A DNA stretch of 64,000 nucleotides from Uranotaenia lowii (taxonomy: Eukaryota; Arthropoda; Insecta; Diptera; Culicidae), in contig NC_073692.1 of assembly GCF_029784155.1 (NCBI RefSeq), forward strand, positions 157,323,582-157,387,581, given 5' to 3'. The translations under genes and the position numbers were made by a program. Of this stretch, positions 44,901 to 56,939 are shown one piece after another (the stretch's first letter is position 1; each line of letters opens with the position of its first letter). The notes under the pieces are model-generated. The model was given only the letters and a program-made list of their open reading frames with translations. It did no database searches and was not told where the DNA came from.

Positions 44901-46205
44901 GTAAGTATAATGAGAAATTGATGGTGTCCTCAAAGGAGATGGGGATTTAATAATTATTTTTTCCATTGTTTTTCGTAAGATTTGGGGTTTATTAAGTCTG
45001 TACGAAAAATAATTTTAAGTGTTTCTTTTTTTTTTAATAAATTTTAAAACTAGTTTTGATTTCGGCAAGCTAAACTTAACAGGCAGAACTGAAAAGTTAA
45101 TCAAAATTCATCTATCATCTTTCTCGAACTAACCATGTCAAATGCTGGAACGAAAATAATCATTCCAAGTCTGACAGAAGAGAATTTTTATTGTTTTGAA
45201 AAATATTTTGAGCAACTCTCTTATATGCTTACTAAATTACTATACTAAATTTGTATGATTTTTAAATTTCTAAAACTTGTCAATTTGAGGTCGTATATTT
45301 TTTTTTAATTTTTTAGTTTATTATTATAGAACATATTAGAAGCTCGGAATAGGCTATTAATTTTTGCCCTTCAAGTTGGGCTTATTTCTCTAAAATATGT
45401 ATAATCAGTAGGGTGTGTCGATACAGAACTATTTTGTTTTGCACTTCCAATACCCCGGATAAGGGAAATGTTTTCTTTTTGCTCAAAATTGAAACTAGTT
45501 TTCTTTCAAGATATGTAGGATTTTATTTATATTTTTCATTGAAAGTAACAAATTTCTGTTAAACTATATACTGTATCTCAGAAATTGTTGGAAAATTGAT
45601 CAATGAATGGGAATACTTGCTTACATAGCTAACTTTTTGATAATATTTAAAAAATAAAAAATAAATCTTTTTATTTAAATAAATTACCGTATAAATCATT
45701 CGAATTTACCGACAGCATCATCACCTAAGAACGATTGATCAAATTAACATGAATTGGTACTTTTCGACACTGTTTTTTTTCTGCTTGCAAATGTATAGTC
45801 CATGACCTACTTGATCAGAAATTTTCAGTTCAGGTGTGCTTCTTGTTGGTTGATTATTGGATGGAGTATTTTCCGAATTAGCACTCGAAATAATATGCGA
45901 AGTTAATTATCTTAGAATCAATCAGATATTGGATGAATTTACGACTCGTGCTGAAAAAATCATCAATATTAATTTTGCTCTCTGCTTTTTACGGATAATT
46001 TCTCAAAAGTTGCATAAAGCAAAAAAGGCAGTGGTTAAGAGCGGAAGCAAATACATAGCTGGAAAAACTTTACCGTATTTCTTCTCTTGCTTGCTCTCAG
46101 TTTTGATGGGAAATATACCCAGAGCTATAACTGACTGAGAGAAAATAATATATGACAGTGTGTGTTTTGTTTTTGTGTGATGAAATCCAATTAGATTAAC
46201 ACAAT
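44901..46205. other. AT-rich putative intron sequence
   Basis: No supported exon. The part near 45930-45965 (TTGGATGAATTTACGACTCG) is related, inverted, to 32950-32990 (CACGAGTTGTAAATTTATCC), so it is a dispersed repeat. Confidence 0.5.
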
Positions 46206-47880
46206 ATGCGTCTTCTGTCTGTCCTGTCTGTCCTGTCTGTCCTGCCTGTCCTGCCTGTCCTGTCTGTCCTGCCTGTCCTGTCTGTCCTGTCTGTCCTGCC
46301 TGTCTGTCCTGCCTGTCCTGCCTGTCCTGCCTGTCCTGCATGTCTGTCCTGCCTGTCCTGTCTGTCCTGTCTGCCCTGCCTGTCCTGCCTGTCTTGTCTG
46401 TCCTATCTGTCCTGTCTGTCCTGTCTGCCCTGCCTGTCATGTCTATCCTGTCTGTCCTGCCTGTCCTGCCTGTCCTGTCTGTCCTGCCTATCCTGCATAT
46501 CCTGCCCGCCTGTCTGTCCTGTCTGTCCTGTCTATCCTGCCTGTCCTGTCTGTCCTGTCTGTCCTGTTTGTCCTGCCTGTCCTGTCTGTCATGTCTGTCC
46601 TGTCTATCCTGCCTGTCCTGCCTGTCCTGCCTGTCCTGCCTGTCCTGCCTGTCCTGCCTGTCCTGCCTGTCCTGCCTGTCCTGTCTGTCCTGTCTGTCCT
46701 GTCTATCCTGTCTGTCCTGCCTATCCTGTCTGTCCTTCCTATCCTGCCTATCCTGTCTATCCTGTCTGTCCTGCCTATCCTGTTTGTCCTGCCTATCCTG
46801 CCTATCCTGCCTGTCCTGCCTATCCTGCTTATCCTGCCTGTCCTGCCTGTCCTGTCTGTCCTGTCCTGTCCTGTCTTTTTTTTTTTTTTTATTAGTTGTC
46901 CTGTCTGTCCTGCCTGTCCTGCCCGCCTGTCTGTCCTGTCTGTCCTGTCTATCTTGCCCGTCTGTCTGTCCTGTCTGTCCTGTCTATCCTGTCTATCCTG
47001 TCTATCCTACCCGCCTGTCTGTCCTGTCTGTCCTATCTATCCTGCCTGTCCTGCCTGTCCTGTCTGTCCTGTCTGTCATGTCTGCCCTGCTTGTCCTTTC
47101 TGTCCTGTCTGCCCTGCCTGCCCTGCCTGCCCTGCCTGTCCTGCCTGTCCTGTCTGTCCTGTCTGTCCTGCCTATCCTGCATATCCTGCCCGCCTGTCTG
47201 TCCTGTCTGTCCTGTCTATCCTGCCTGTCCTGTCTGTCCTGTCTGTCCTGTTTGTCCTGCCTGTCCTGTCTGTCATGTCTGTCCTGTCTATCCTGCCTGT
47301 CCTGCCTGTCCTGCCTGTCCTGCCTGTCCTGCCTGTCCTGCCTGTCCTGCCTGTCCTGCCTGTCCTGTCTGTCCTGTCTGTCCTGTCTATCCTGTCTGTC
47401 CTGCCTATCCTGTCTGTCCTTCCTATCCTGCCTATCCTGTCTATCCTGTCTGTCCTGCCTATCCTGTTTGTCCTGCCTATCCTGCCTATCCTGCCTGTCC
47501 TGCCTATCCTGCTTATCCTGCCTGTCCTGCCTGTCCTGTCTGTCCTGTCCTGTCCTGTCTTTTTTTTTTTTTATTAGTTGTCCTGTCTGTCCTGCCTGTC
47601 CTGCCCGCCTGTCTGTCCTGTCTGTCCTGTCTATCTTGCCCGTCTGTCTGTCCTGTCTGTCCTGTCTATCCTGTCTATCCTGTCTATCCTACCCGCCTGT
47701 CTGTCCTGTCTGTCCTATCTATCCTGCCTGTCCTGCCTGTCCTGTCTGTCCTGTCTGCCCTGCCTGTTCTGCCTGTCCTGTCTGCCCTGTCTGTCTTGTC
47801 TGTCCTGTCTGTCCTGTCTGTCCTGCCTATCCTGTCTGTCCTGTCTGTCCTGTCTGTTTGTATGTCTGTCTATCTGTCTC
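46206..47880 (+). repeat. CTGTCCTGCCTGTC minisatellite with an internal 684-bp duplication
   Basis: Units of about 9-10 bp (CTGTCCTGT, CTGCCTGTC, CTATCCTG) fill 1.7 kb. Rare markers repeat at a fixed distance: TGCATATCCTGCCCGCC at about 46494 and 47178, and a T-tract with ATTAG at 46891 and 47573. So a block of about 684 bp was duplicated in tandem; the second T-tract is two bases shorter. The strand carries almost no A, hence no stop codons, which gives three overlapping frames of 230-550 codons that I reject as genes. Confidence 0.95.
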
Positions 47881-49147
47881 TTGGCAGGTGGGGGTATTAG
47901 AAGCCGGAGATGGTTCATGCTTTCATGGTTTGAGACCCATCCCTCTCACTGAAAAGAAAGGAGGGAGCTTCCCAAACAAAAGTCAAATGTTTTCATAATT
48001 CAAGAATCGATCAAGCAAATGGTACCAAATTTGACGTGGGAGATTATTTGGGTATGAGAAACATGTCTATGCTTATTTTAGATCTCTCCCACTTCCCAAT
48101 AGAGAGATAGGAAGAAGAGAATGGTCTCTATTAAATTTTTTTTAATTCAAAAACTAATCAAGCAAATGGAACCAAATTTTGTATGGGATGATATTAGTGT
48201 TCGAGAAATGGTTCAATGAATACTTGGCACCAATTACTTCTTCCAATAGAGAGATAGAAAGAGAAGAGGGAGGAGGTCTCCCTTACATAATTGGATAACG
48301 AATCGAGCAAATGGAACCAAATTTGGTATGGGAGAATATTTGGGTACGATATGATTATTTGGAACCCCTTCCTCCTTCCAATAGAGAAATAGGAGAGAGG
48401 AGGATATGATATTGGGGTATGATAAATGTTTCCCTGAATCTTAGGTATACCTTTACTCTTCCAGTAGGGTGATAGGGAGAGAAAGGAGGGCTCTTGTAAA
48501 ATTATTTACAGATATTTGGACAACTGCTCAAGCAAATGAAATACGAGGAATATTCAATGATTATTTGAGACCCCTCCCTTGTTCCGTGGGAAAACAGGAA
48601 GGAAGGAGGGTGTTTCCTATACAAATTTTTGCACAATTCGAGAACTTATCTAAGAAATGGAATGTTTTGGGGTACGAATATACGAGTATGATAACTAGAA
48701 ACGCCTACCTCCTTCAAGTAGTGGAGTATGGAAAGCAGAAAATGGGCGGAGGCTTTCATACAGCGCTTTTTAGCATAAATCGAGCATTTATCAATCAAAA
48801 CGGACCATCTTTCATAAGAGAGGTTGTTCGCGTACGAATAACTTTGGAACCTTCCTTTTCTCAGGGCAGAGCAGGAAAGAAGACAAGTTTTTATGAAAGT
48901 TCGTAAGCCTTCCTTAGTTTGGATGAGGGAGAGCATGAAGAAACCATACCAACAAATAAAATATAAAAATATTAGATCTTGAAAAACAAATTTAAAGATC
49001 ACTTAATAAAATGAAATCATCTCCAGCTGCAGTCTTATTTTAAAATAATTATTTAAATTGTTCAAAATGATTCCTAAAAAAAATAAATATTTTTGCAAAT
49101 TTTATTTCTTTTTGGAAGGTGTAGCAAAGCACACCGCATCAGCTAGT
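47881..49147 (+). repeat. Retroelement-like region of degenerate 120-150-bp tandem repeats
   Basis: The phrase CAAGCAAATGGAACCAAATTT recurs at about 48012, 48159, 48304, 48529 (partial) and 48651 (diverged), each time with GGGAGAATATTTGGGTA, AACCCCTTCC and AATAGAGAGATAGG-type blocks. The region ends with GCACACCGCATCAGCTAGT (to 49147), the inverse of the CTAGCTGACCCGG motif that starts the element at 49848. This arrangement is common in mosquito repeats. I cannot name the family. Confidence 0.6.
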
Positions 49148-49847
49148 AAAAATTTTGCCTGGGAGCTCGATACTCCTATCACCTCAATGTTGTGCGAAGT
49201 GTATGTTGTCTTGCATACTTAAGGTTAAGTGTTCCTATTTGTATGTATATAACCGAAAATTTATTCCATATGAAGTTGCTTCGTAAGAAAATTCTTCAAA
49301 CAACATGGTCTTAATTCGACATGGGTACACGGTTTCACCGCCATTTCACTAAGTTTCAATTTTTTAACACTGTAGGCTAACTACAACTTTTAAAATCACA
49401 TATTTAAAAATGACAAACGCACTTAACCAAACCCAAACCCCACAGGATTCATAATTTTGAAAGTTCAATTCAATGTGAAGTAAAACCGATAAAAACTAAA
49501 GTTATCTTTTCAATCATAAGAATGCGATGTTCACCATTTTGACTGGTTACGGTACAGTACCTTCATGAACAAAATTCGCCTAGAAAATATTTACCATATT
49601 GCCCGAAATATTGGCAAAAATTACAAAAAAATGTTAGAAAAAATATACCATTTTACACGCGATATAGCTGTATAAAACGTTATAGTAAACATGATAAAGA
49701 AAATAGTTTTCAGATTTAGTTTTTTAATGCCATGATCCATGTCAGATATTTTTTGTTTGTTCATCAGTGTAGGAATCATCTTTTATCTTTAACTACAAGA
49801 TTTCAATTTTTTTTCAAATTTCTTCAATGAGTTATATTATACTAGCT
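49148..49847. other. AT-rich non-coding sequence
   Basis: No gene or clear structure. Confidence 0.6.
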
Positions 49848-52046
49848 GACCCGGCAAACTTCGTTAAGCCTTTGAATTTCGCAAAAATAATGAACATGTA
49901 AATAAGCAGAAAATAGGTAAATAATTATTTACGCTCCTGAAACCTGATTGTTACCTGTGTTGTTACCTTCAAACGGAGTGAATCGACACAGTTTTTTGAC
50001 TATTTTCGTAATACTTCTGTCATATTATGGTAGTTCCTACCTCCAGGGGCAAAAATTTTCGAAGAAGATAGACTTCCAACAAAACTGGAAAGCGAATATC
50101 TTCTGGGATAAAGTTAAATATCTATTTTCTTCCGTTTTACATTTTTGTTTTGTTTTGTTGAAATGTGTCGTCATTTTAAGCAGTTTTGATCAACTGTCTT
50201 TCCTTTTTCGCCAAAACCATGTTTGAAATTTTCTTTATCGTATAGGTACCAAATTTGTAGAAATGGCACAACACTTTTCATGGTATGAAATTTCGTGATT
50301 TTTTTATGCTGCAAATATATAAATATCAACAAATTTTCATATACCATTCTGTTTTTTGTTATCTATCATGCGTTTGATATGTTCTCTGTATTAGATAATC
50401 TCCTCTTAATTTTTAAAATCATTTTTTTTATTTCGATTTTAACTTTATCATATTTATCGAGAAATGGATGCTTAAGCTCTGAACAAAGAAAATTATAACA
50501 TTCAATATATGTGTATGTACATGGAATTTTTATTCACAGCAATTTCAAATCAAACGGTTATGAAATCTTTTTTTACTTTGAGATCTTGAATTCATAATCA
50601 GAAATGAAATTCAAAAAAGTCTTTGCAAATCTAATTCAGTTTTCATTATCTCTGTTTTGGACCTTAAATAATATTTTCGTCGAGACTAAAATTTTTTTTT
50701 CCAAGCTTCTTGTATTTGAAGATATTATTGAACCAATTATCTGTTCTTGATTTCTGATACTGAGTGTTGGATCAAATCAGGAGTTTTATTTTTACAAAGT
50801 CAACCCTATTTATATTTATAATTTTCATTACATTCTTGACGTTTACAAAAACCAAGTAAATCCATTTATGGTCGTTTCATTCTATTAATTAAAATGATGT
50901 TCTCTTGGTGTTATACCATAAAAATGAACAGAAGATTCTGTAATGGAATATTTTATTGTTATCTGTTCAGTTGTTTTGAATATGTCAAAACTTCCACAGT
51001 CATACGTAGAATATTATTTTTCTTGAATAATATGACAGTCTTTCATTTAACCGGAAAATAAACAAAACAAAATAACGGAGTAAATAAAAAAGATCAGAAT
51101 TCGTATCCTGGTCAGGAAAATTTATTCTATCTAAAAACCAAACAATATTCGGGCATTTGATTTCAAAATTGTCCATCCAAAATCCGGGCAATTCCAAACA
51201 AATTTGGGCTAAATTCAGAAACTACTCAAAAATAAAAAATAAAACGAAAATCACTTTAATAATTTTTTTTCTTCGAAACACATAAGAAATTTTGAATCGT
51301 ATTTTAAGCATCCAGAAACCGTGCATGATTATTATGTTAAAAGTTGCTCAAAAAATTTCGTTTTAGTATGCAAAATTTAAAAAAAATTAACTTAATAAGA
51401 GTTTTTTTTAATTGGCAAATGAAATGACTAAATCCGGAAAATTCGGGTTTTTTTTTATCAAAATCCGGACAACCGGGGTGGACGACTTGACCAGGCCCTT
51501 TAAATTTTGTTTTATCAATTACCTGGTCAAGTCCGGGTAAAACCGGACAATCCGGTTAGCTTTGGGTAAATTAGCTTTTCGAAAATAGGTATACTCCATG
51601 CCGGCTTATTGCGTTCTTTTTTTTCACCCCATACGGAAGGTGAACAATTACATCCAAGTATCCATTTTACTGGTGCCACGTGAAAAATACACTTGCAACG
51701 AAAATGGGCGCCAAAACTTCGTATAGAAGGATGGATGAACATCAGTAAGCCTTGATTGCTTTTGGCGCCTTCCTACTCTGGGTGATTCGAATGAAAAAAA
51801 AAAAAAAAAAAATGGAAATTGGGTGCCATGACTTTTATTTGATACGAATAAAAACTAAAAATTAATTTTCAAATTCCACAAAAACATTTTCGAAATTATC
51901 TCTCCGTTGTGTTATTCTTCGCGCGAAGACAAACACAACAAAAAAAATCGCATGCAAATCGGATGATCCAGTGAAGAGTTTTGCGTGTTCGCACATTTCT
52001 GTATGGTCTGTCTCTCTCCCTGTTTTATATATATAGATTTCGTTAT
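49848..52046 (+). mobile_element. Dispersed element starting ACTAGCTGACCCGGCAAAC and ending in TATATATATAGAT
   Basis: The left motif (ATACTAGCTGACCCGGCAAA at 49847) and the right part (AAATCGGATGATCC, TTTTGCGTGTTCGCAC and finally TTTTATATATATAGAT near 52024-52040) are, from general knowledge, the two ends of a widespread insect repeat. The interior is AT-rich and lacks a coding frame. It contains CCGGG-type repeat sequence at 51090-51200 and 51425-51560. A related left end (ATACTAGCTGATCTCG) lies at 40223. Confidence 0.5.
51425..51565. repeat. CCGGG-type dispersed repeat, fragment
   Basis: AATCCGGAAAATTCGGG, ATCCGGACAACCGGGG, GACCAGGCCC, and then CTGGTCAAGTCCGGG with AACCGGACAATCCGG. The GACCAGG and CCTGGTC words form a short inverted pair around 51490-51530. 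Confidence 0.55.
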
Positions 52047-52140
52047 GTTTTGTCAATTATTCATCAAACCAAACATAAATTACTTTTTTTAATCACAATT
52101 TTGAATCAATTATACTAATTGCAATTTTTCTTTCTTACAG

Positions 52141-52802
52141 GTAAGTGAACCTGCCTATAACATAAACGTTTAGACAATATTGCAACAATGTAAGTAGCAA
52201 ATGACAACTCACGACTTCAATTAGTTGTAAACAGTGCATCAAACCTGCAATCAGAAGTGGCGCCAATCGAATATGTGTCAGCTGAAGTTGTCGCCCAGTT
52301 CATAAACGCTACCGCGAATGAGACCGGACAATCTTTAGGATACACCACACTGAGAAATACTTCCATACCTCCTGACCAGTCTATCCACTCCCGCTTGATT
52401 CCAACCCAGCAGGTGTGTCTAATGAAGTATCCCAAAGCTGGGAGTTTTCCTGTCATTTGCTTACTTCAGCAGGTAATCGTGTGGCGCCAGTCGAATGGTG
52501 TTTGCCCTCCCATAACGTTCGCGACCGAAAACGTTGAGGCTGATCTTTATTGTTGTGTATTCTTTCTGGCTCTGAGCGTATCAGCTACACCCCCAATCGC
52601 GTCCCATCTCTGCTCCCGAAATCAAGAGACGGTCGCCATGTCTCTGACGCACTATATCGGGGTCGAAGGTCTATTTTTGGTGTCTAGAAACTTTACAAAC
52701 CACGCGTCGTGAAAGCGGGAACCAACTTCCTTTTCCTGCGTGTGCGTTGTCCTTTTGGGGCGCCGCGCGTCGTGCCGAGAACTAATAAATTGAAAATCAT
52801 AG
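52141..52802 (+). other. Single-copy, higher-GC stretch with an unrecognised 151-codon frame
   Basis: TTCTTTCTTACAG at 52128-52140 is a good splice-acceptor sequence. The frame from 52257 to 52712 has no domain I recognise. Two copies of GTGGCGCCA(A/G)TCGAAT lie at 52258 and 52484. TGGCGCC is how many LTR-retroelement primer-binding sites begin, but no LTR pair is visible. I leave this unassigned between exon, LTR remnant and regulatory DNA. Confidence 0.3.
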
Positions 52803-52967
52803 CTATGTAGAACCTTCAAACTTTGACTTTCCCGAATTTGGGTATCGGCAAGCCGCTACTCCACTCGGTGGGGTCTCTCTGATAGCGCAGTTATTTTTGT
52901 AACATAGCACGACAACACAAACAGCAAACGACAGCAGGGCGAATTTCGCACAACTGTGCAGAACCAT
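52803..52967 (-). CDS. Possible small secreted peptide or its first exon, unidentified
   Basis: From an ATG at 52967 the frame gives 54 residues. It begins MVLHSCAKFALLSFAVCVVV, a positive residue followed by a hydrophobic run that looks like a signal peptide, then L-C-Y-K-N-N-C and a hydrophilic tail ending K-S-K-F-E-G-S-T. The frame stays open upstream to 53060, so a longer form of 85 residues is possible, with the hydrophobic run then internal. It lies in single-copy, higher-GC DNA. I recognise no neuropeptide or toxin motif, and chance hydrophobic frames of this size are common. Confidence 0.25.
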   Translation of the reverse strand: MVLHSCAKFALLSFAVCVVVLCYKNNCAIRETPPSGVAACRYPNSGKSKFEGST

Positions 52968-53060
52968 AAAAAAGCTAAAACGGAAAATCGATCGAATGGA
53001 CGGGACTGTGTGTGGTGATGGGATGTTTTTTTGCTCCAACTTCCTTCCAGATTTTGCCAA

Positions 53061-53584
53061 AAGTTAGGCATTTAGCAGAGCACAGCAAATCGTACCTTTG
53101 GCTTGGCCAAAGCTTCGGTGTTTCCGATTAGGATGAGGTATTCAAATCAGGTAGAATGTATGGGGCGGTTGGCAACAGACCGGAATCAAGATGAATCTCC
53201 CACATCCGACACACGGAGTCAAGTTAGGTCATTAAGGATATTTTTTTTTCTCTGTTGTGAATATATCTACCGGAGCAGAGATGATAGTCGTCAGGCAACT
53301 GGAAAATTTATTGAAATTGTAGCCAGGGAAAAACGTTACTTTGATTGTTCCTTCTAACATAGCATCAACCGGAGGCCTTCAGGCAGCTTTGTAACTTGAA
53401 ATAGATGACCGGAAATGTTGAACCTTTTGAAGCCTACTATGTATTTGCCTGGAGCAAGTTATTCACCTTTAATCTAGACGAATTTTTGTTACAAGAGGTG
53501 AAAGTTTTCGTTTCATGTAATATTTAAACGAAAAATATTATTTAAAACCTGCCAAAAGCTGACTCTATGCAGTTTATAGTATAC
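53061..53584. other. Single-copy sequence, higher GC to about 53420, then AT-rich
   Basis: An 84-codon plus-strand frame at 53103-53357 has no recognisable feature. Possible regulatory DNA linked to the small frame at 52803-52967. Confidence 0.4.
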
Positions 53585-54400
53585 ACCAAGGTTTTTTTGC
53601 ACGATTATTATATGTTTTTCGCAATTAGATCGTTGTTATACACGAGTTTTACGATCAACGTGGTACATGGGCGAATAAAAATCGCTTAGAATTTTTTTTC
53701 TAAGTTGGTAGCGCTTAGCTGAGGCTTTAAAGATAAGACACTAGACATGAGAACTGAGACATGAGCCATGAGAAAACTACAGATTTGGGACCTGAAGGAT
53801 GACTCCTAAGACTTAAAAAATGGAGCATTAGACCTGAAACATGAGAGTTGAAAACGGGCTTGAGAGCTGAGACTTGAGACCTGACACTTGTGATTTCATT
53901 CCTGAGACATGAGACCTGAGGCTTCAACTTGGGACAAAAGGCCCGAGAAATGAAACATTAGACCTGGGAGCTGAAACATGAGACGTGAGACAGTTAACCA
54001 AGGGATGAGATCGATTTTACATCTCACTTCTTACACCTGACTTCTCACATTTCACGCTACACTCACCATTTTTCACTTCTTACCTCTCACGGGAGACGTG
54101 AGGATTGAAAAGTGTATCATGAGCAAGGACTAATAAAATCGTGTACACGAGTGGCGATTCCCGCTCGTCTACGATTTTTACCCGTAAAGGTTCGCCAAAG
54201 CGCGAGCAGGCTGTGAAAAAAAATCCCTTAGGTTCGTGAACTATAGGAACCACGAGCGAAGCAGTCCAACCAACAGACGATTCTGTTGGATTTTGAATCC
54301 TATCTCGCTCGTGGAAATGGTAACATACATGAAAATTTTTCCCCGCGATTTTGGCTCACGAACCATTTAGCGAAAAGGTTCATGAACTTTTTTTTGGAAA
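53585..54400 (+). mobile_element. Diverged copy of the minisatellite-bearing element family
   Basis: Starts ACACCAAGGTTTTTTTGCAC, continues to CGCTTAGCTGAGG, then a decayed GAGACATGA array (53735-54000) that switches to the opposite orientation (TCTCACTTCTTACAC, 54020-54100). Then come ATGAGCAAGGACTAATAAAATC and a body with GGTTCGTGAACTATAGG, CTCGCTCGTGG and CGCGATTTTGGCTCACGAACC. The array-to-body order is the same as in the inverted copy at 57830-58350. Confidence 0.6.
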
Positions 54401-56392
54401 GGAAACGCATGGTTATTTGATTTTCTTCCGTAGGCAGGCTGTGCGTCTCTTTAGGTACGTGTACGGGTAATAATTTGTGCTTCAAGCAGCAGCAGGAAGT
54501 TCTTCATTTTCTTTCAATTATTGTATGGAATATTTATGTTTTTTTTAAAGTTTATTCAAAAAAATTTTTTCGAAGATAACTTACAGCGTTTCAAGTTTGA
54601 CGGAATTCTAAATATTAAATCAAATTCATTCTGTCATGTCAACTCCTGGGTGGTCAATTGAATTTAACAAAGCTTCTTGACAAAATTATGGATAAGAATG
54701 GACACAAGAAGACCCTAAAAATGATCTTTAACAACCGTTTAAGGAATAATTAATCAAATCAAATCTTAAAGCCTCACAATTTCATCCAAATCACTACATT
54801 TCTGTAGCAGAGATTGAATGTAAAATTCCATAACTGTTTCTTAAATTTGGAAAAGACAACCTCGATTCCATATGTAAAGTTTCAATAGGAAAACATATGC
54901 ATACGTATCAATGAAAATTTTGGATTGAAGTTAATATCATCAAAAGTTGATAAATTAATTCAATTTCAAAAGAAGAGCTTTCAAGTAATTTTTCTTTAAA
55001 AAAAACTTTCTTGCGGGGTTTTGGCTTAAGGGATACAAATATCTACGGAAACTTGATTTTTCACCACCTTAACGGATTCACGTGCCCCTAAAAGGATGAA
55101 GAAATAATGAAACCCTTAGTTCCGACGGTTTTTTGCAGAGAATTGAATTATTTTTAACTTATAAGAAGACGAAACAATTTTTCAAGAAGAGAAAAAACCC
55201 GAATTATAAGAGTGCGTACTTTATTTTGTCCAAGCGAAAACTAACTTTGACCACAATAACGGTAAAGTAGTTTTTAAATACTACAATAAATTCATGTTAT
55301 TCTCAATTCAAATATTTAAAAAAAAAAAAATCTACGTATACATCATACTAAATCAATGATAAAAATGGATAGAATTAATGATACGTCGGAAAATACATTT
55401 CAAATTTGTATTGTTATTTTTCAATTATAATAATCTCTAACATGAACTATGAATCCGATCTTGATCTTACTACTAGATTTGAAATCATCGTTTATTGCCT
55501 GAATTTCTTTCGATCGAGCTTCTTAACCTTCCGAAGCCGTTCGCAAAATTTCCGTACAAATCTATTTTTTGATAAATCTGAACTGTAGTTTACGTACGTT
55601 CTCCTGGCCGCAAATATTGACCGATTTCGATGAATTTTGGTTCATTGTATGGATAATTTATTCCAGTTTTTCAATATCGAAAAAATAAGTCGAAATATTT
55701 TACGAGATCACCAGTAGCTGATTCCGAATGAAAAAAGTCCCGAAAAAGAGCTCTTTTTAGAATTCTTATAACTTGTGACAGATTCTAAATATTGCGCTGA
55801 ATTTATAATATTTGGAGTTTTCAAGAATAAATCTATCCATGGATGTATAAGTTTTTGGTGGTCCAAAGGAAGTTTTGGCCGCTATCCCGGAACTTCCGGT
55901 AGAAAAAATTCTTACTTCAAAAAAGTCACCCAATTTTGGCTTTGCATTGCTGTATCTCGCTTACCAATGGAGTGATTCTCTGAATTCAAATTTTAGTTTT
56001 TTTTCGGTAACTTTATTATTATTTTCGTAGAACATAGTTGGTTCCTCAAAAATCTCAGTTGTTCAGTATATTGTAATGAAAATCACATCTTTTTTGTCAT
56101 TTTTCTAACTTCACCTCATGTCGGTGGGTTTACGGGATTTTGTTAGCGTGATTTCTCTAAAATTTGAACTCAAATTGGTCACTTTTTATATACCTAAAGA
56201 TTCATTAGAATCTCCTCTTTCGCTGGACATACTTTTTGTGTGGTGTTTTGAAAATTTGTAGCAACGTTTTTCGAATTTACTGAAAGCTGTCAGATTTCAA
56301 CCAGTTTGGCCCACATTTTCAGCAGGTTGCAGCAGCAAATCTCGCACCCCTCACGTAGCCGCGGGAGAAACAAATCCTTTAGCTCTCTTTTG
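54401..56392. other. AT-rich non-coding sequence
   Basis: No gene. About 50 bp at 55475-55527 (GATTTGAAATCATCGTTTAT, then GCCTGAATTTCTTTCGATCG) recurs with changes at 56793-56842. Both lie next to the inverted-repeat unit at 56.4-56.8 kb, so a larger diverged duplication is possible. Confidence 0.55.
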
Positions 56393-56778
56393 GTCGCTCA
56401 CCAAATCTACCACCCAACCCAGCAGCAGGAGGAACTGCCGTCTCGAATCTGAAATCTGAATCTGAAATCTGAATCTGAAATCTGAATCTGAAATCTGAAT
56501 CTGAAATCTGAATCTGAAATCTGAATCTGAAATCTGAATCTGAAATCTGAATCTTAAATCTGAATCTGAAATCTGAATCTGAAATCTGAATCTGAAATCT
56601 AAATCTGAAATCTGAATCTGAAATCTGAAATCTGAAATCTGAATCTGAAATCTGAATCTGAAATCTGAATCTGAAATCTGAACCTGAAATCTGAATCTGA
56701 GATCTGAATCTGAAATCTGAATCGGCGAGACGGCAGTTCCTCCTGCTGCTGGGTTGGGTGGTAGATTTGGTGAGCGAC
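56393..56778. repeat. Perfect 53-bp inverted repeat enclosing a 13-bp-unit array
   Basis: Positions 56393-56445 and 56726-56778 are exact inverted copies (the left arm starts GTCGCTCACCAAATCTACC and ends GAACTGCCGTCTCG). The 280-bp centre (56446-56725) is an array of about 20 copies of AAATCTGAATCTG. In reverse complement the unit is CAGATTTCAGATT, which differs by one base from the unit of the 38-kb satellite. The stem could form a cruciform or an RNA hairpin. Confidence 0.92.
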
Positions 56779-56939
56779 TCATCATACTCATGGATTTGAA
56801 ATCTACGTTTATAGCCTGGATTTCCTTTGATTGAGCTTAATGAATTTTTTCCTGCTATTTTTAATTCGTCATTTTTATCTGCTCATAAACTGAAAATGAT
56901 ATTAACGAAATAGCGTTTCTTTCTTAATCAATGTTGTCT

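Noticed and set aside
46206..47998. Open frames of 230-552 codons across the CTGTCC array
   Set aside because: The array contains almost no A on this strand, so stops cannot occur. All three frames and the opposite strand are open at once, with Cys-Leu-Ser, Val-Leu-Pro and Cys-Pro-Ala words dictated by the repeat.
49848..52046. Pairing of the CTAGCTGA end at 40223 with the inverse end at 49147 as one 8.9-kb element
   Set aside because: The motif is common and the interval holds unrelated repeats, a hairpin and a candidate exon; no target duplication links the two.
52128..52143. Splice acceptor TTCTTTCTTACAG joined to the exon ending at 44900
   Set aside because: The joined frame gives a stop after two codons, so it would not make a sensible protein, and a repeat ends just upstream of it.
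52256..52500. Primer-binding-site-like TGGCGCC sequences suggesting an LTR retrotransposon
   Set aside because: No pair of long terminal repeats, no polypurine tract and no gag or pol motifs nearby; seven bases are too few.
56351..56791. 146-codon frame of repeated D-S-D-F-R-F-Q-I words
   Set aside because: Translation of the 13-bp array and its inverted-repeat arms; the period and frame openness are by-products of the repeat.
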